64,000 bases of DNA from an uncultured Bacteroides sp. (GCF_905207245.1 NZ_CAJLKP010000023.1:4868-68867), one strand, 5' to 3'. Shown: positions 8,324-17,380, counted from the stretch's first letter. Translations and numbers: made by a program. Notes: generated from the sequence alone by a model not told the origin.

Positions 8324-9337
8324 TTATACGTTATGAACCTTTTCTGTTGTACCAATCTTTGCATCCACTCTTCTCATCTTCTCTGGATAAGATGTATTCC
8401 AAGTATAAGAGAAAGTGTGATCATTGTAGATGTCATCATTCTCAGTAGGCAATTGAGGGTTCTCAATGCCATTTGGAGTATAAAAATCATCACATCCCTC
8501 TGGCTTAATCTTATGCAATTCGTTAACAGCACAATCATACTCCCATCCGTCGTGTGGGAAACGGTAGTGCCAAAGAATATCATTCTGCATAAAAGGTATT
8601 CCATACCCCTTGATGGTATTCGCAATGATAACAGTTGGCTTGTGGTCATCATTTGCAGAATATTCCGCAACCTTCTTGAAAGCAGACTTCAACTCTTTAT
8701 GATCATTGCCATTGACTTCTATCACATTCCATCCAAAAGCCTTCCACTTCTCACCAAAGTCCTCAATTTCCAATGTATTCTCATTGAAGTCCATACTTTG
8801 CATATGGTTATGATCTACAATAGCACAAAGATTATTTAAGCGGAAATGATTAGCAAACAATGCAGCTTCCCATACCGAACCTTCATCACATTCTCCATCA
8901 CCAAGGACAACAAATGAACGTTCCTTGCGATTATCTTTCTTAAGTGCATAAGCAAAACCTACAGCTGCGCCTAGACCATGACCTAAAGAGCCTGTAGAGA
9001 AATCAACACCAGGAAGGTGGTGAGATACATGACCAGAAAGACGACTGCCATTCTGATAATGGGTTTTCAGTTCCTCAATATCAAAGAAACCACACTCTGC
9101 AAGTGCAGCATATATAGAAGCACCTGCATGGCCTTTACTCAAAATAAAGCGGTCACGACCTTCCCATTTAGGATTCTTTGGATCGTAATTCAACACATTG
9201 CCATATAATGTTGCCACAATATCTGCAACAGAGAGAATTGCACCAAGGTGACTACCACCACTTAAATGAGTCATTTCTACTCCATGTCGACGAATCTTCC
9301 ATGCTAGTTGCTCGCTAGTCCATTTATAAATTGCCAT
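8324..9337 (-). CDS. Transketolase-like protein, N-terminal subunit
   Basis: A 337-aa thiamine diphosphate-binding subunit. The GDG...N motif appears as VVLGDGECDEGSVWEAALFA followed by NHFRLNNL (about residues 143-170), and the conserved phosphate-binding histidines appear in SGGSHLGAILS, SKGHAGASIY and TGSLGHGLGAAVG. It needs the C-terminal subunit encoded next for activity. It lies in the capsule operon between the initiating sugar transferase and its own partner, so a role in making a capsule sugar is likely. Cells normally also carry a separate housekeeping transketolase. The sugar made is not deducible from sequence alone. Confidence 0.9.
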   Translation of the reverse strand: MAIYKWTSEQLAWKIRRHGVEMTHLSGGSHLGAILSVADIVATLYGNVLNYDPKNPKWEGRDRFILSKGHAGASIYAALAECGFFDIEELKTHYQNGSRLSGHVSHHLPGVDFSTGSLGHGLGAAVGFAYALKKDNRKERSFVVLGDGECDEGSVWEAALFANHFRLNNLCAIVDHNHMQSMDFNENTLEIEDFGEKWKAFGWNVIEVNGNDHKELKSAFKKVAEYSANDDHKPTVIIANTIKGYGIPFMQNDILWHYRFPHDGWEYDCAVNELHKIKPEGCDDFYTPNGIENPQLPTENDDIYNDHTFSYTWNTSYPEKMRRVDAKIGTTEKVHNV

Positions 9338-9342
9338 ATTTT

Positions 9343-9996
9343 CTATTTTAGTTGAGTCCTTTCGTATTTATCTACAATCTCCTGTACAGACTTAGGTAAT
9401 TTGTCTGACTTGGTTATTACCTTATAAACTGTCCACAAAATACACTTGATATCACCAAAGAATGAATGATGATAACGATAGTAAAGCTGTAGTTCCAACT
9501 TCAATGGGCGAACCATTTTCAAGTAATATTCATCAGAGTCTGCAGCCTCTGTAAAGTCCTTAAACTGAGCAATATTTACCATTGATGCCCAATCAGTAAT
9601 TCCTGGTTTCTGATCAAGAATTGGCATCTCTCTATCGGTATACATATTTATATAGTAACGCAATTCTGGGCGTGGACCAACCAAACTCATATCACCTATC
9701 AAAACATTAATTAACTGAGGAAGTTCGTCCACTTTAGTTTTACGAAGGTAGTGACCAATCGTTGTGATACGATCGTCATCATCACCAACATTCCACTTGC
9801 CCTTACCCTCGCAATCAGGTTTCATACTCCGGAACTTAAATATGCGGAAATCCTTTCCATAATGACCTACACGAACACCACGAAAGAATATACCGCCTTT
9901 AGAGTCGATAACGATAATCAATGAAATAATCAAGAGGATTGGAGACAAACAGACCAATCCTATAAAACTAAATATTATATCAAATAATCTTTTCAT
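9343..9996 (-). CDS. Initiating sugar-phosphate transferase (polyprenyl-P glycosylphosphotransferase)
   Basis: A 217-aa small-type initiating transferase (PglC/WcaJ catalytic domain only). One long N-terminal hydrophobic hairpin (residues 5-30, FDIIFSFIGLVCLSPILLII) is followed by FKFRSMKPD, then KVDELPQLINVLIGDMSLVG and PRPE, the family's catalytic signature. It transfers a sugar-1-phosphate from a nucleotide sugar to undecaprenyl phosphate, starting the capsule repeat unit at the inner membrane. It sits near the 3' end of the operon, where Bacteroides capsule loci usually keep this gene. Donor specificity is unknown. Confidence 0.93.
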   Translation of the reverse strand: MKRLFDIIFSFIGLVCLSPILLIISLIIVIDSKGGIFFRGVRVGHYGKDFRIFKFRSMKPDCEGKGKWNVGDDDDRITTIGHYLRKTKVDELPQLINVLIGDMSLVGPRPELRYYINMYTDREMPILDQKPGITDWASMVNIAQFKDFTEAADSDEYYLKMVRPLKLELQLYYRYHHSFFGDIKCILWTVYKVITKSDKLPKSVQEIVDKYERTQLK

Positions 9997-10002
9997 ATTT
10001 TA

Positions 10003-10761
10003 TTACATGTTAGCACCATCTACAGGAATATTTGCTGCCTGCATGAAAGATGATTTATCACTTGCCATAAAAACAACCACATTCGCAATCTCCTCAGGAG
10101 AACCAAAGCGATTAACAGCCTGATGATGACGAAGGAAGTCCTCAACACGTGGGTGACCTTCTCTTACGTACTTATCCCAATAGCTGCCCTCGAAAGCTAC
10201 AGCCCCTGGCATAACAGAACACATCAACACTCCTGTAGGAGCTAACTTGCGCCCAACAGTAGTAACATAAGCATTCAAAAATGCCTTAGCAGATGCATAC
10301 AATGGATTGCCACGAAGCATCTGAGCAGAAATAGAAGAAATATGAATAACGCGCCCACAACCTCTCTCAATCATTGGAGGAAGAAGAATACTATTCATAT
10401 CAATTGAAGCAAGCACATTAAATCTCAATGCATAAATCCAATCCTCAATACCAGCAAGATGATCACGACTAACAAGCGAACCACCTACATTGTGAACTAC
10501 CACATCAAAGACACCATATTTTTCGATCAAATCAGAAGCAAACTTCTTTGTATCACATTCCATGATGTCAACAACCTCGTACTGATATGATTCTACACCT
10601 ATTTCAAGAGCTTTCTTTCCTACCTCCTTTAAGAGATCCTCAGAACGTGCAATATTAACGATCTTACAATTTTCCTTTGCAAAGCCCATTACAATACCTT
10701 CACCTATGCCCTTACTACCACCAACAATAAGAACGTTTTTTGATCTTAAGCCTATATCCAT
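10003..10761 (-). CDS. Short-chain dehydrogenase/reductase
   Basis: A 252-aa classical SDR. The cofactor loop is GGSKGIGEG (residues 14-22), the structural NNAG motif appears as VHNVGGS, and the catalytic set is Ser in HISSISAQ with Tyr-x-x-x-Lys in LYASAKAF near residue 157. The C terminus NIPVDGANM closes a standard fold. It would oxidise or reduce a sugar or keto-sugar with NAD(P). Its place next to the split transketolase suggests it acts on that enzyme's product or substrate. Seven bp separate it from the initiating transferase gene. The substrate is unknown. Confidence 0.9.
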   Translation of the reverse strand: MDIGLRSKNVLIVGGSKGIGEGIVMGFAKENCKIVNIARSEDLLKEVGKKALEIGVESYQYEVVDIMECDTKKFASDLIEKYGVFDVVVHNVGGSLVSRDHLAGIEDWIYALRFNVLASIDMNSILLPPMIERGCGRVIHISSISAQMLRGNPLYASAKAFLNAYVTTVGRKLAPTGVLMCSVMPGAVAFEGSYWDKYVREGHPRVEDFLRHHQAVNRFGSPEEIANVVVFMASDKSSFMQAANIPVDGANM

Positions 10762-10810
10762 TATTTATAATTTGTTTTATTTTTCCATACCTTAATCTCT
10801 CGTATTAAAC

Positions 10811-11839
10811 TTAAAGTTGCTCTATATGCCTAAACAACAATTCATACGATATACCTTTTTTGTGTATCCTATAGAGATTATCAAGTTTATATACATAATC
10901 GTCCAATGAATAGACTCTATTTGTGTCATCTTGGCTAGCGTAGAATAACAGGCTTGATTCATAACCGTACAGGAATAATTTTCTATTCGACATAATAAGT
11001 GGCTCCATAGGTTCATCATCATTGATTACGCTCGTTTTTATAGATTCCTCTTCAATTTTTTTTTCTATCAATGCTTTAACCTTACAATCTTGAAATGGAT
11101 GATACTTAATATAAAGCGTATTACAATTCTTTTTTAGCTTATTTACCAAATAACTAATTGAACTTATAAAACTCTTTTCGCTAATGAGATTGTATTCAAG
11201 GAGGGGACTCACTATAAAAATATGAGACCCATATTCCAGAGGTAGAAATCCATTATACTTAGGAAAAGGTAATTGAATAAAATCATCTATCAATGGCTCA
11301 ATGTCACTTTTAAAATAGAAATATTTTGGTCGTAATGACGATTTGCGATACGGTGCAAGAAATGGATGTTCAAATTCAATTCTATTGCTAAAAAAATCAA
11401 GTCCTTTTAATAAGTAATGCTTTATGCCATGAAATAATACGGGGGGACGTTTGAACAATTCTTTTTTATAGCTTCCAATTCCTTCTTCGATTAAATTATA
11501 ACCTACACACAATGAATTTGTTATCATCGATTGGCACGCAAATGATGTAGTATTTGGAATATATAGAATATATTTCTCATTCGTTGTAGCCTCACGTACA
11601 AAAGCATCCAACTTCCGTATACTTAAAGGTAATCTTAAGAATTTTCCAATTGATATTGACTTAAATAGAGTCATTATTTCAGTTCCATCTACTGAATTAT
11701 ATATATCTTTTTCATATTTATTTACGTAATGATTATCTATAAAAAAAATCACATCATCAGGATTAATATCTAAGAAAGATATTATACCCTTCGAAATATA
11801 AAACGTTATAGAACTGTGAACACAGAATAGATGTTTCAT
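10811..11839 (-). CDS. Probable glycosyltransferase, sialyltransferase-like (GT52/polysialyltransferase type)
   Basis: This 342-aa protein lacks a GT2 or GT4 signature. It has features seen in GT52 and polysialyltransferase-like enzymes: a short N-terminal strand (MKHLFCVHSS), an acidic-Gly motif (NLIEEGIGSYKKEL, residues ~115-130), and a late LYIKYHPFQD motif near residue 245, corresponding to the KxHP motif that binds the CMP phosphate in that group. The later PLIMSNRKLFLYGYESSLLF resembles their end region. Because the operon encodes two CMP-ulosonate arms, a transferase using a CMP-sugar is expected. The assignment is by motif only, so specificity is open. Confidence 0.65.
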   Translation of the reverse strand: MKHLFCVHSSITFYISKGIISFLDINPDDVIFFIDNHYVNKYEKDIYNSVDGTEIMTLFKSISIGKFLRLPLSIRKLDAFVREATTNEKYILYIPNTTSFACQSMITNSLCVGYNLIEEGIGSYKKELFKRPPVLFHGIKHYLLKGLDFFSNRIEFEHPFLAPYRKSSLRPKYFYFKSDIEPLIDDFIQLPFPKYNGFLPLEYGSHIFIVSPLLEYNLISEKSFISSISYLVNKLKKNCNTLYIKYHPFQDCKVKALIEKKIEEESIKTSVINDDEPMEPLIMSNRKLFLYGYESSLLFYASQDDTNRVYSLDDYVYKLDNLYRIHKKGISYELLFRHIEQL

Positions 11840-11844
11840 TTATT

Positions 11845-13038
11845 TCATTGTGCTATTTGTTTTTTTAACACATTTCCGCTATAATCAATATAAAGAAGTC
11901 CTCCATATAAAGCTAAAAAATACGGCAATGCAAAAACGAAAGGCCTTTGGTAGACAGATAGAAAAAATATAAAAATATATAAAACTTTAAGTTTATTACT
12001 ATATGCAAATTTATAAGCACTTAAGAATAAAGAACCCAATATAAGAATAGTACCTATTAAGCCATAATCAACAACATATGATTTATATGATGAAACGCTA
12101 AAAGACGTCTTTGAAGCATATCCAGAACCCATTCCAGTTAAGAAATCTTCAGACATTACAAACGATTGATAAAATTTATTAAAGGCATCTTCGGCTCTAT
12201 TATCCATATTTAAAATACCCTCTTTATTACTAGGAGAAAATCTTTGAATAGTACTATTTACAGCCTGATTACCGAAATCTAAATTTGCAACACTAATAAT
12301 AAGACTTAATATTACTGCTAAGACAATCCACATCATTTTGCTTTTATAACGTGTAAAAACAAAATATACAAAGATTAAAATAAGAAAAGCTGCCGATAGC
12401 GTGAAGATTCCTGCTACAAACATTACAATATTATCCCATCTCTTTAACTTGACCCCATCAGCTACTAAATATAGAGCTAATAACGTTCCAAAATAACCCG
12501 GTTCGTTAAAAAGTCCGCACAGACGAAAACCTGTTTCAGATGCATAAAAATAAGCAAAATGGAAATTGATATAATAAGTACCAGGTATATCCAGATAATA
12601 TGGTAATACCTCAAATGGGAAAAGACTTGTAATATATCCCAATATAGCTATTATACCGCAAAAGCCCATGACCACTAGATATTTCCTATAATATGTAAAG
12701 ACTTTAAATTTTGTGTCACTATCCAGAAAACAGAACAAACACATCAAATAGAAGTAGAATGGTTCGAAACATATACTTACATCATATAAATATAAATATC
12801 TAAATGAGCAGTATATCAAAAAAGGCATTATAATGACAACAGAACTAGTTCGTTTTTTTGATTTCAAAATTGAGAATAATGCAAATAAAGAAAGTATTAA
12901 GGTTACAATCGTAAGAATTTGTTTTTCTCCTTGAGTACTTAGAGTACTATCCCCATGCGAACCTGCCCAAGAAAGAATAGCCACAATAAGGAAAAACGAA
13001 AACGATACAAAATCAAATAATCTTAAAAATTTAATCAT
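11845..13038 (-). CDS. Wzy-like capsule polymerase (multispanning membrane protein)
   Basis: 397 aa with about 10-11 hydrophobic segments spread along the whole length and a long extracytoplasmic loop around residues 255-310 (NSTIQRFSPSNKEG...). The segment LCGLFNEPGYFGTLLALYLV is the kind of short conserved patch found in O-antigen polymerase/ligase families. In a Wzx/Wzy system it would link repeat units on the periplasmic side. It lies between two glycosyltransferase genes in a locus with a flippase, and no other polymerase candidate is present. Sequence identity in this family is always low, so the call rests on topology and context. Confidence 0.8.
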   Translation of the reverse strand: MIKFLRLFDFVSFSFFLIVAILSWAGSHGDSTLSTQGEKQILTIVTLILSLFALFSILKSKKRTSSVVIIMPFLIYCSFRYLYLYDVSICFEPFYFYLMCLFCFLDSDTKFKVFTYYRKYLVVMGFCGIIAILGYITSLFPFEVLPYYLDIPGTYYINFHFAYFYASETGFRLCGLFNEPGYFGTLLALYLVADGVKLKRWDNIVMFVAGIFTLSAAFLILIFVYFVFTRYKSKMMWIVLAVILSLIISVANLDFGNQAVNSTIQRFSPSNKEGILNMDNRAEDAFNKFYQSFVMSEDFLTGMGSGYASKTSFSVSSYKSYVVDYGLIGTILILGSLFLSAYKFAYSNKLKVLYIFIFFLSVYQRPFVFALPYFLALYGGLLYIDYSGNVLKKQIAQ

Positions 13039-13079
13039 AAATAGATGCGTTTATGCAACAACTGACATATTAATTTAAT

Positions 13080-14255
13080 TTATAGTAATATATCCGAATA
13101 TTTATTTACCATTTCATCTATTATGAATTGATCTAAGAAAAGTTTTCTCGAATTAGTTCCCATCTCTTCCCAATTATATTTATCAATATTAAGTAATACA
13201 TTATAAATTTCCTTGGTAGATGGCTCTACTAGTATGCCATTATATCCAGTTTTAACCATTTCTGGTATACCTGCAATCTTTGTTGAAATAATTGGCAAAG
13301 ACAATCTCATTGCTTCTAGAATTGACATGGGAAATCCCTCATCTTTACTTGGAAGAATAAAAATGTCACTTTCTATCAAATATTTGTCAACATTATTCGT
13401 AAATCCTTTAAAAGATACATAATCCGAAAGATTATTATCTTTGATTTTTTTCTCTAATGCAGATCTTATCACTCCATCTCCTAAAACAGTAACATGAAAG
13501 TCTATTTTTTTCTCTTGAGCAATTAAGCATATTGCATCTACAAGCATTCTCTGACCTTTACGTTCAGTCACTGATCCTACACAAACAATCTCCTTACGTT
13601 CATTATGAACATATTGACGACCGTCTTTTAAGTCAGGTAGGCCGTTATAAATATAATGAACTTTACCAGGATTAATTTCCGGATTTAATTTGCAAAATGT
13701 ATTTGCAGGATTCTGAGCCACAAAACAGATATCTGTTGCAAAATTTATTACCTTCTTATACATACAAAGAAGAACCTTCATACCAATATTTCTTTTGCGA
13801 GCAAGGCTTCGATGGTAGCATTTCTCCATCTTTAAAGGTTCGCCATTAGTATGAAGTACTAACACTAATTTTTCAAAAGGACATTTGTATTTTAGAAAAT
13901 AATAACATGTATACATATCATGAATAAAAATAGTATCGATATTATTAATATTATCTTTATAATATCTAACTATTGCTTTGGCATGACGCATGTATGTGAT
14001 ATACAACGAAAAAAGAGCTATCAAGCTACTATACTGAGAAATAAAGTTAATGATATCTTTTATCCTTGAAGTCACAGATATCTTATTTTTTATATTGACA
14101 TCATAATTTCTAGGTGATATTGTATCCATCGAAAATGATACTATTTCCACCCCATTCCTTAAAAAGTCTCTGTTTTCAACTAAAGACTTAACAACCTTGC
14201 TTGCACCTGTTGGAGCATTCAACCAACTACCATATATTAATGCTATTTTTTTCAT
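13080..14255 (-). CDS. Glycosyltransferase family 4
   Basis: A 391-aa GT-B retaining glycosyltransferase. The N-terminal acceptor domain begins KIALIYGSWLNAPTGASKVV. The C-terminal donor domain has CVGSVTERKGQRMLVDA near residue 225 and the E-x7-E signature DEGFPMSILEAMRLSLPIIS near residue 310, followed by IAGIPEMV. It would add a sugar with retention of configuration to the growing lipid-linked capsule unit in the cytoplasm. It lies downstream of the NulO-type genes and upstream of the polymerase. The sugar donor is unknown. Confidence 0.92.
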   Translation of the reverse strand: MKKIALIYGSWLNAPTGASKVVKSLVENRDFLRNGVEIVSFSMDTISPRNYDVNIKNKISVTSRIKDIINFISQYSSLIALFSLYITYMRHAKAIVRYYKDNINNIDTIFIHDMYTCYYFLKYKCPFEKLVLVLHTNGEPLKMEKCYHRSLARKRNIGMKVLLCMYKKVINFATDICFVAQNPANTFCKLNPEINPGKVHYIYNGLPDLKDGRQYVHNERKEIVCVGSVTERKGQRMLVDAICLIAQEKKIDFHVTVLGDGVIRSALEKKIKDNNLSDYVSFKGFTNNVDKYLIESDIFILPSKDEGFPMSILEAMRLSLPIISTKIAGIPEMVKTGYNGILVEPSTKEIYNVLLNIDKYNWEEMGTNSRKLFLDQFIIDEMVNKYSDILL

Positions 14256-14290
14256 TTTCTTCAGCCTTATGCAATAGAATCATTCCATTA

Positions 14291-14800
14291 TCATTGTTCT
14301 GCAAGAGTAATATCTCCGACTATTTCTTCGATAATATGATTTCCTAATATTTTTTCAACGAATTCACGAAAGACTCCATCCCCGCCCGCTTTATTGAGGT
14401 GAATATTTGCAATTTTTTTAATGTAGAAAGGGGCTGATGACGGGACTCCTGACCACCCGACAAGCTTTAAGAGCTTAACGTCATTTAGATCATCCCCAAT
14501 GTAGGCAATGTCTGCAAATTGTATACTAAGTTTACGACACAAAGAGCGAGCTATTTCTACCTTATCCTTTGCCCCTAAATAACAATAATCAACCTTCAAC
14601 TTATCTGCCCTTCGTTGTACTATCTGCGTATTTTCTCCAGTAAGAATTCCTACGGGTATGCCTAAATGATGTGCGAATAATATGCCAGCACTATCGTAGG
14701 TATTGAATTTCTTCAATTCTACATTAGTACCATTGTAATACATGCCTCCATCAGTCCAGACTCCATCAATGTCGGTCAATATCAATTTTGGTAAATTCAT
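14291..14800 (-). CDS. HAD phosphatase, KdsC/KDN-9-P phosphatase type
   Basis: A 169-aa minimal (C0-type) HAD phosphatase without a cap. The nucleophile motif is LTDIDGVWTDGG (residues 8-19), motif II is GILTGEN and motif IV is YIGDDLNDVKLL near residue 100. This compact form is shared by KDO-8-P phosphatase and the KDN-9-P phosphatase studied in B. thetaiotaomicron. The gene overlaps the NeuB-like synthase by 4 bp (ATGA) and follows an SpsF-like cytidylyltransferase, so it very likely dephosphorylates the synthase product before CMP activation. Which ulosonate it acts on is inferred from the neighbours. Confidence 0.9.
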   Translation of the reverse strand: MNLPKLILTDIDGVWTDGGMYYNGTNVELKKFNTYDSAGILFAHHLGIPVGILTGENTQIVQRRADKLKVDYCYLGAKDKVEIARSLCRKLSIQFADIAYIGDDLNDVKLLKLVGWSGVPSSAPFYIKKIANIHLNKAGGDGVFREFVEKILGNHIIEEIVGDITLAEQ

Positions 14801-15867
14801 TGTTTCAAGAAATCTGGATAAATGACTTCATTTTTAGGAACTGCTACAGTGATAGTTTTGCCTATGATTTCGTTGAGTTGGCTCCACTTATAACCATCAC
14901 CTGGACTCAGCATATGAAGATCATCTTCAATAATTACATGGCCAACTTCTAAATCTTTATTAGAAGCAATTGAACGCTCCAATTTTTCTTTTGAGCCTGC
15001 TACACTCTTATCAATGTACATATCTTCGATTCCCATCCAGTGCTCTGCAAGTCGGATATCACGAACCATTCTGCGAACACCATCAGGGCCTAAGGACCCC
15101 TTCTGGTCAGTCCCCTTCATACCTCTGTCAACAGTGATATGTTTCTCAATAATCTTAGCACCCATGCCTACTGCGATGATAGGTGCAGCAATACCGATGG
15201 TATGATCAGAGAAACCAATCGTATACTGAGGATAATGCTTCTGTAAGTACTTTATAGTAAGCAGATTCAAATTATCTGGCTCTGTTGGGTATTGTGATAC
15301 ACAATGCAAGATTGAAATATCATCATGACACTTTGTAATAACCCCAATGGCATCATCAAGTTCTTTCTTACCAGCCATACCAGTTGACAAGATGATTGGA
15401 ATCTTAGTTTCAGCCATTGCCGCAAGAAGAGGCAAGTTTGTAAGGTCTCGACTAGCAACCTTGAGTTGATCAGGAGTGAAGAGCTTCAGCATCGAAAGAC
15501 ACCCCTTTGCACAAAGTGTTTCTACAAACTTAAGACCAAGGCTTTTAGCATACTTATAAACTTCGAAATGCTCCTCATCTGATAGTTCAAGGAAAGCACG
15601 ATGCTCTCCATAAGTTCTTCCGAAAGAATTTGGAGTATCATAAATACGATTCATTTGTGAAGATGATAACTCCTCATTTAAATCGCGCTTTGTCATTTTG
15701 ACTGCATCTATTGGAGGTAGGTCGATGCCAAAAGTATCCTCTTTGATGGGCCTTATGATTAACTCAGTGAGTAGTTTAGCAATGTCTACCGAACCATTAT
15801 GATTCTGACCAATCTCACCAATAATGTAAGTTTTCCCTTGCGTATCCATTTTCGTCTTATTTTTCAT
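14797..15867 (-). CDS. N-acetylneuraminate synthase family protein (NeuB-like)
   Basis: 356 aa. The N-terminal TIM barrel starts with KTYIIGEIGQNHNGS and carries LKVASRDLTNLPLL, PIILSTGMAGKKEL, LHCVSQYPT, IGFSDHTIG and IIEKHITVDR, all standard for NeuB enzymes that condense phosphoenolpyruvate with an aldose or aldose phosphate. A short C-terminal SAF (antifreeze-like) domain follows (about 295-356). A 30-residue insert after NGSVDIAK distinguishes it from textbook sialate synthase. The start is uncertain: ATG at 15867 is used; ATG at 15849 gives MDTQGKTYIIGE and avoids overlap with the previous stop. With the HAD phosphatase it points to a 9-phosphate route (KDN or sialate type). Confidence 0.9.
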   Translation of the reverse strand: MKNKTKMDTQGKTYIIGEIGQNHNGSVDIAKLLTELIIRPIKEDTFGIDLPPIDAVKMTKRDLNEELSSSQMNRIYDTPNSFGRTYGEHRAFLELSDEEHFEVYKYAKSLGLKFVETLCAKGCLSMLKLFTPDQLKVASRDLTNLPLLAAMAETKIPIILSTGMAGKKELDDAIGVITKCHDDISILHCVSQYPTEPDNLNLLTIKYLQKHYPQYTIGFSDHTIGIAAPIIAVGMGAKIIEKHITVDRGMKGTDQKGSLGPDGVRRMVRDIRLAEHWMGIEDMYIDKSVAGSKEKLERSIASNKDLEVGHVIIEDDLHMLSPGDGYKWSQLNEIIGKTITVAVPKNEVIYPDFLKQ

Positions 15868-16609
15868 TATCACTTATTATCTGCAACATTGATTCTTTTA
15901 GAATCCGATTTTCATCAAGATATTCTACCACATCTTTCAAGTTAAAATTGTCATCCTGCGCTTTAAGATCTGAATAGACCTTCTGAGTAATCTGCATATC
16001 TTCTGGAGTATCAATGGTCAATCGAATATCATTACGTCCCTGAAGATAAGAAGGACACTCAATCCATTCGCATTTATACTCATCAGGATGTGTATAAATT
16101 TGAATTGTAACATGCTCGTGAGCAGGTGTATTTACTTCTGTAGTAGCCTGAACTTTCTTTAAAGCATCAAACTTAACGTACTCTCCCCAAAAACCAAAGT
16201 GAGTTTTGATAGACGGTGTGTCGTTTATGCGAAATCCTATGTAGTCAGCTTCGCTATTCTTGGCCTTGTTGACTAGTTCTGCTACTCCATGCCAATCCAT
16301 AAAAGGATTGTCAGAACAGATACGAACAATACCATTTAATTTATTTTCATCAGCAGCCCTTATAAATCGATCGAGAACATCATTTTCTGATCCTCTAAAC
16401 ACGATCTCACTTTTGACTCTCAAGAATTGCTCTAATTCATCATTATTAGGATTTACAGAGGTTGCAACGATGACCTTCACGCCTTCTACTTTATGCAAAG
16501 TATTAAGTAAAATCTCTAGAAGCGTATCATTTCTATAAAATTTTTTAAGAATTTTTCCAGGCAATCGAGTTGAGCCCATTCTAGCCTGTATGATAATTCC
16601 GATATTCAT
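15857..16609 (-). CDS. Cytidylyltransferase, SpsF/CMP-NulO synthetase type
   Basis: A 250-aa nucleotidyltransferase of the SpsF/CMP-ulosonate synthetase group. The N-terminal nucleotide loop is IIQARMGSTRLPGKIL, then RFIRAADENK and RICSDNPFMDW (metal-binding Asp), and finally RLTIDTPEDMQI near residue 205, the same closing motif as in KdsB and NeuA. It should activate the nonulosonate made by the next two genes with CTP. It overlaps the synthase start. A second cytidylyltransferase (KdsB-like) at the head of the operon probably serves a different acid. The exact sugar is unproven. Confidence 0.85.
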   Translation of the reverse strand: MNIGIIIQARMGSTRLPGKILKKFYRNDTLLEILLNTLHKVEGVKVIVATSVNPNNDELEQFLRVKSEIVFRGSENDVLDRFIRAADENKLNGIVRICSDNPFMDWHGVAELVNKAKNSEADYIGFRINDTPSIKTHFGFWGEYVKFDALKKVQATTEVNTPAHEHVTIQIYTHPDEYKCEWIECPSYLQGRNDIRLTIDTPEDMQITQKVYSDLKAQDDNFNLKDVVEYLDENRILKESMLQIISDNEK

Positions 16610-16621
16610 TGTGTATTTATG

Positions 16622-17380
16622 TTATGATATAATATGACACCTTCTTAAAATGGACTTAAATCCGAAAACGAAATGAGAAAAAGCTGGAAAATTATCAATT
16701 AACCACTTTTTGATTTTCTTGTTTCTTGGAAACCAAGATGCTGCATAATAATGAACAGAAACAGTTTTGTCGGTAATAATAGGCCTACCTTTTATTAGAG
16801 TGGGGCAAAAATATTCTTTAGGATAAATTTTAAACCCTGAACATTCTTGTATTTCATTAGTTTGTCTTAATCCATCGTCACACAATATCTGAGTAGTGTA
16901 TGCAACAACATTATGCTCTGAAGTATTATTAGAATTTGGCAATACGAATTCCTTTGCCTCGTAATGTTTCAATAGTTTATTTATAAATGGATGATTAGGC
17001 TCTACACCCAGACACAACCCTGTGGCAACTCCAAGTTTGAGGGGAGATTCCCCTAGCACAGATTCGTGCTCACATCCCATAAATGGACCATTACTAATTA
17101 TATGATCCATATTCTTAATAATTTCAACGTCTGTATCAAAATAAATACCACCATACTTATTTAAAACAAAAAAGCGAGCATAATCACTGACAAATGCATA
17201 CTTTTTAGCATTGTATGCATCAGATGTATATTGAATAATATCGACATCAAAATTATCCTCATTCCATTCTATAATTTCATAATCTGGAAAGTTTTTTTTC
17301 CAAGAAGATATACATTTTTTTGCTAAAGGAGGTAATGGACTTCGACCAAACCAGCAATAATGAATAATTTTTGGTATCAT
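16622..17380 (-). CDS. Glycosyltransferase family 32 (DXD sugar-transferase)
   Basis: 252 aa. It begins with the OCH1/GT32 opening MIPKIIHYCWFGRSPLPPLA, followed by SWKKNFPDYEIIEWNEDNFD and the DXD segment YARFFVLNKYGGIYFDTDVE near residue 85, where Asp-Thr-Asp binds the metal and donor. The C-terminal part VSVHYYAASWF is also typical. These enzymes are retaining transferases of hexoses such as mannose, galactose or GlcNAc. Its start overlaps the upstream beta-propeller gene by 4 bp. It would add one residue to the capsule unit; donor unknown. Confidence 0.9.
   Translation of the reverse strand: MIPKIIHYCWFGRSPLPPLAKKCISSWKKNFPDYEIIEWNEDNFDVDIIQYTSDAYNAKKYAFVSDYARFFVLNKYGGIYFDTDVEIIKNMDHIISNGPFMGCEHESVLGESPLKLGVATGLCLGVEPNHPFINKLLKHYEAKEFVLPNSNNTSEHNVVAYTTQILCDDGLRQTNEIQECSGFKIYPKEYFCPTLIKGRPIITDKTVSVHYYAASWFPRNKKIKKWLIDNFPAFSHFVFGFKSILRRCHIIS

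Noticed and set aside
8204..8839. A 211-codon open frame on the plus strand.
   Set aside because: It lies antisense to the transketolase subunit genes, has atypical composition and no recognisable motif, and crosses the gene boundary; it is a shadow of those genes.
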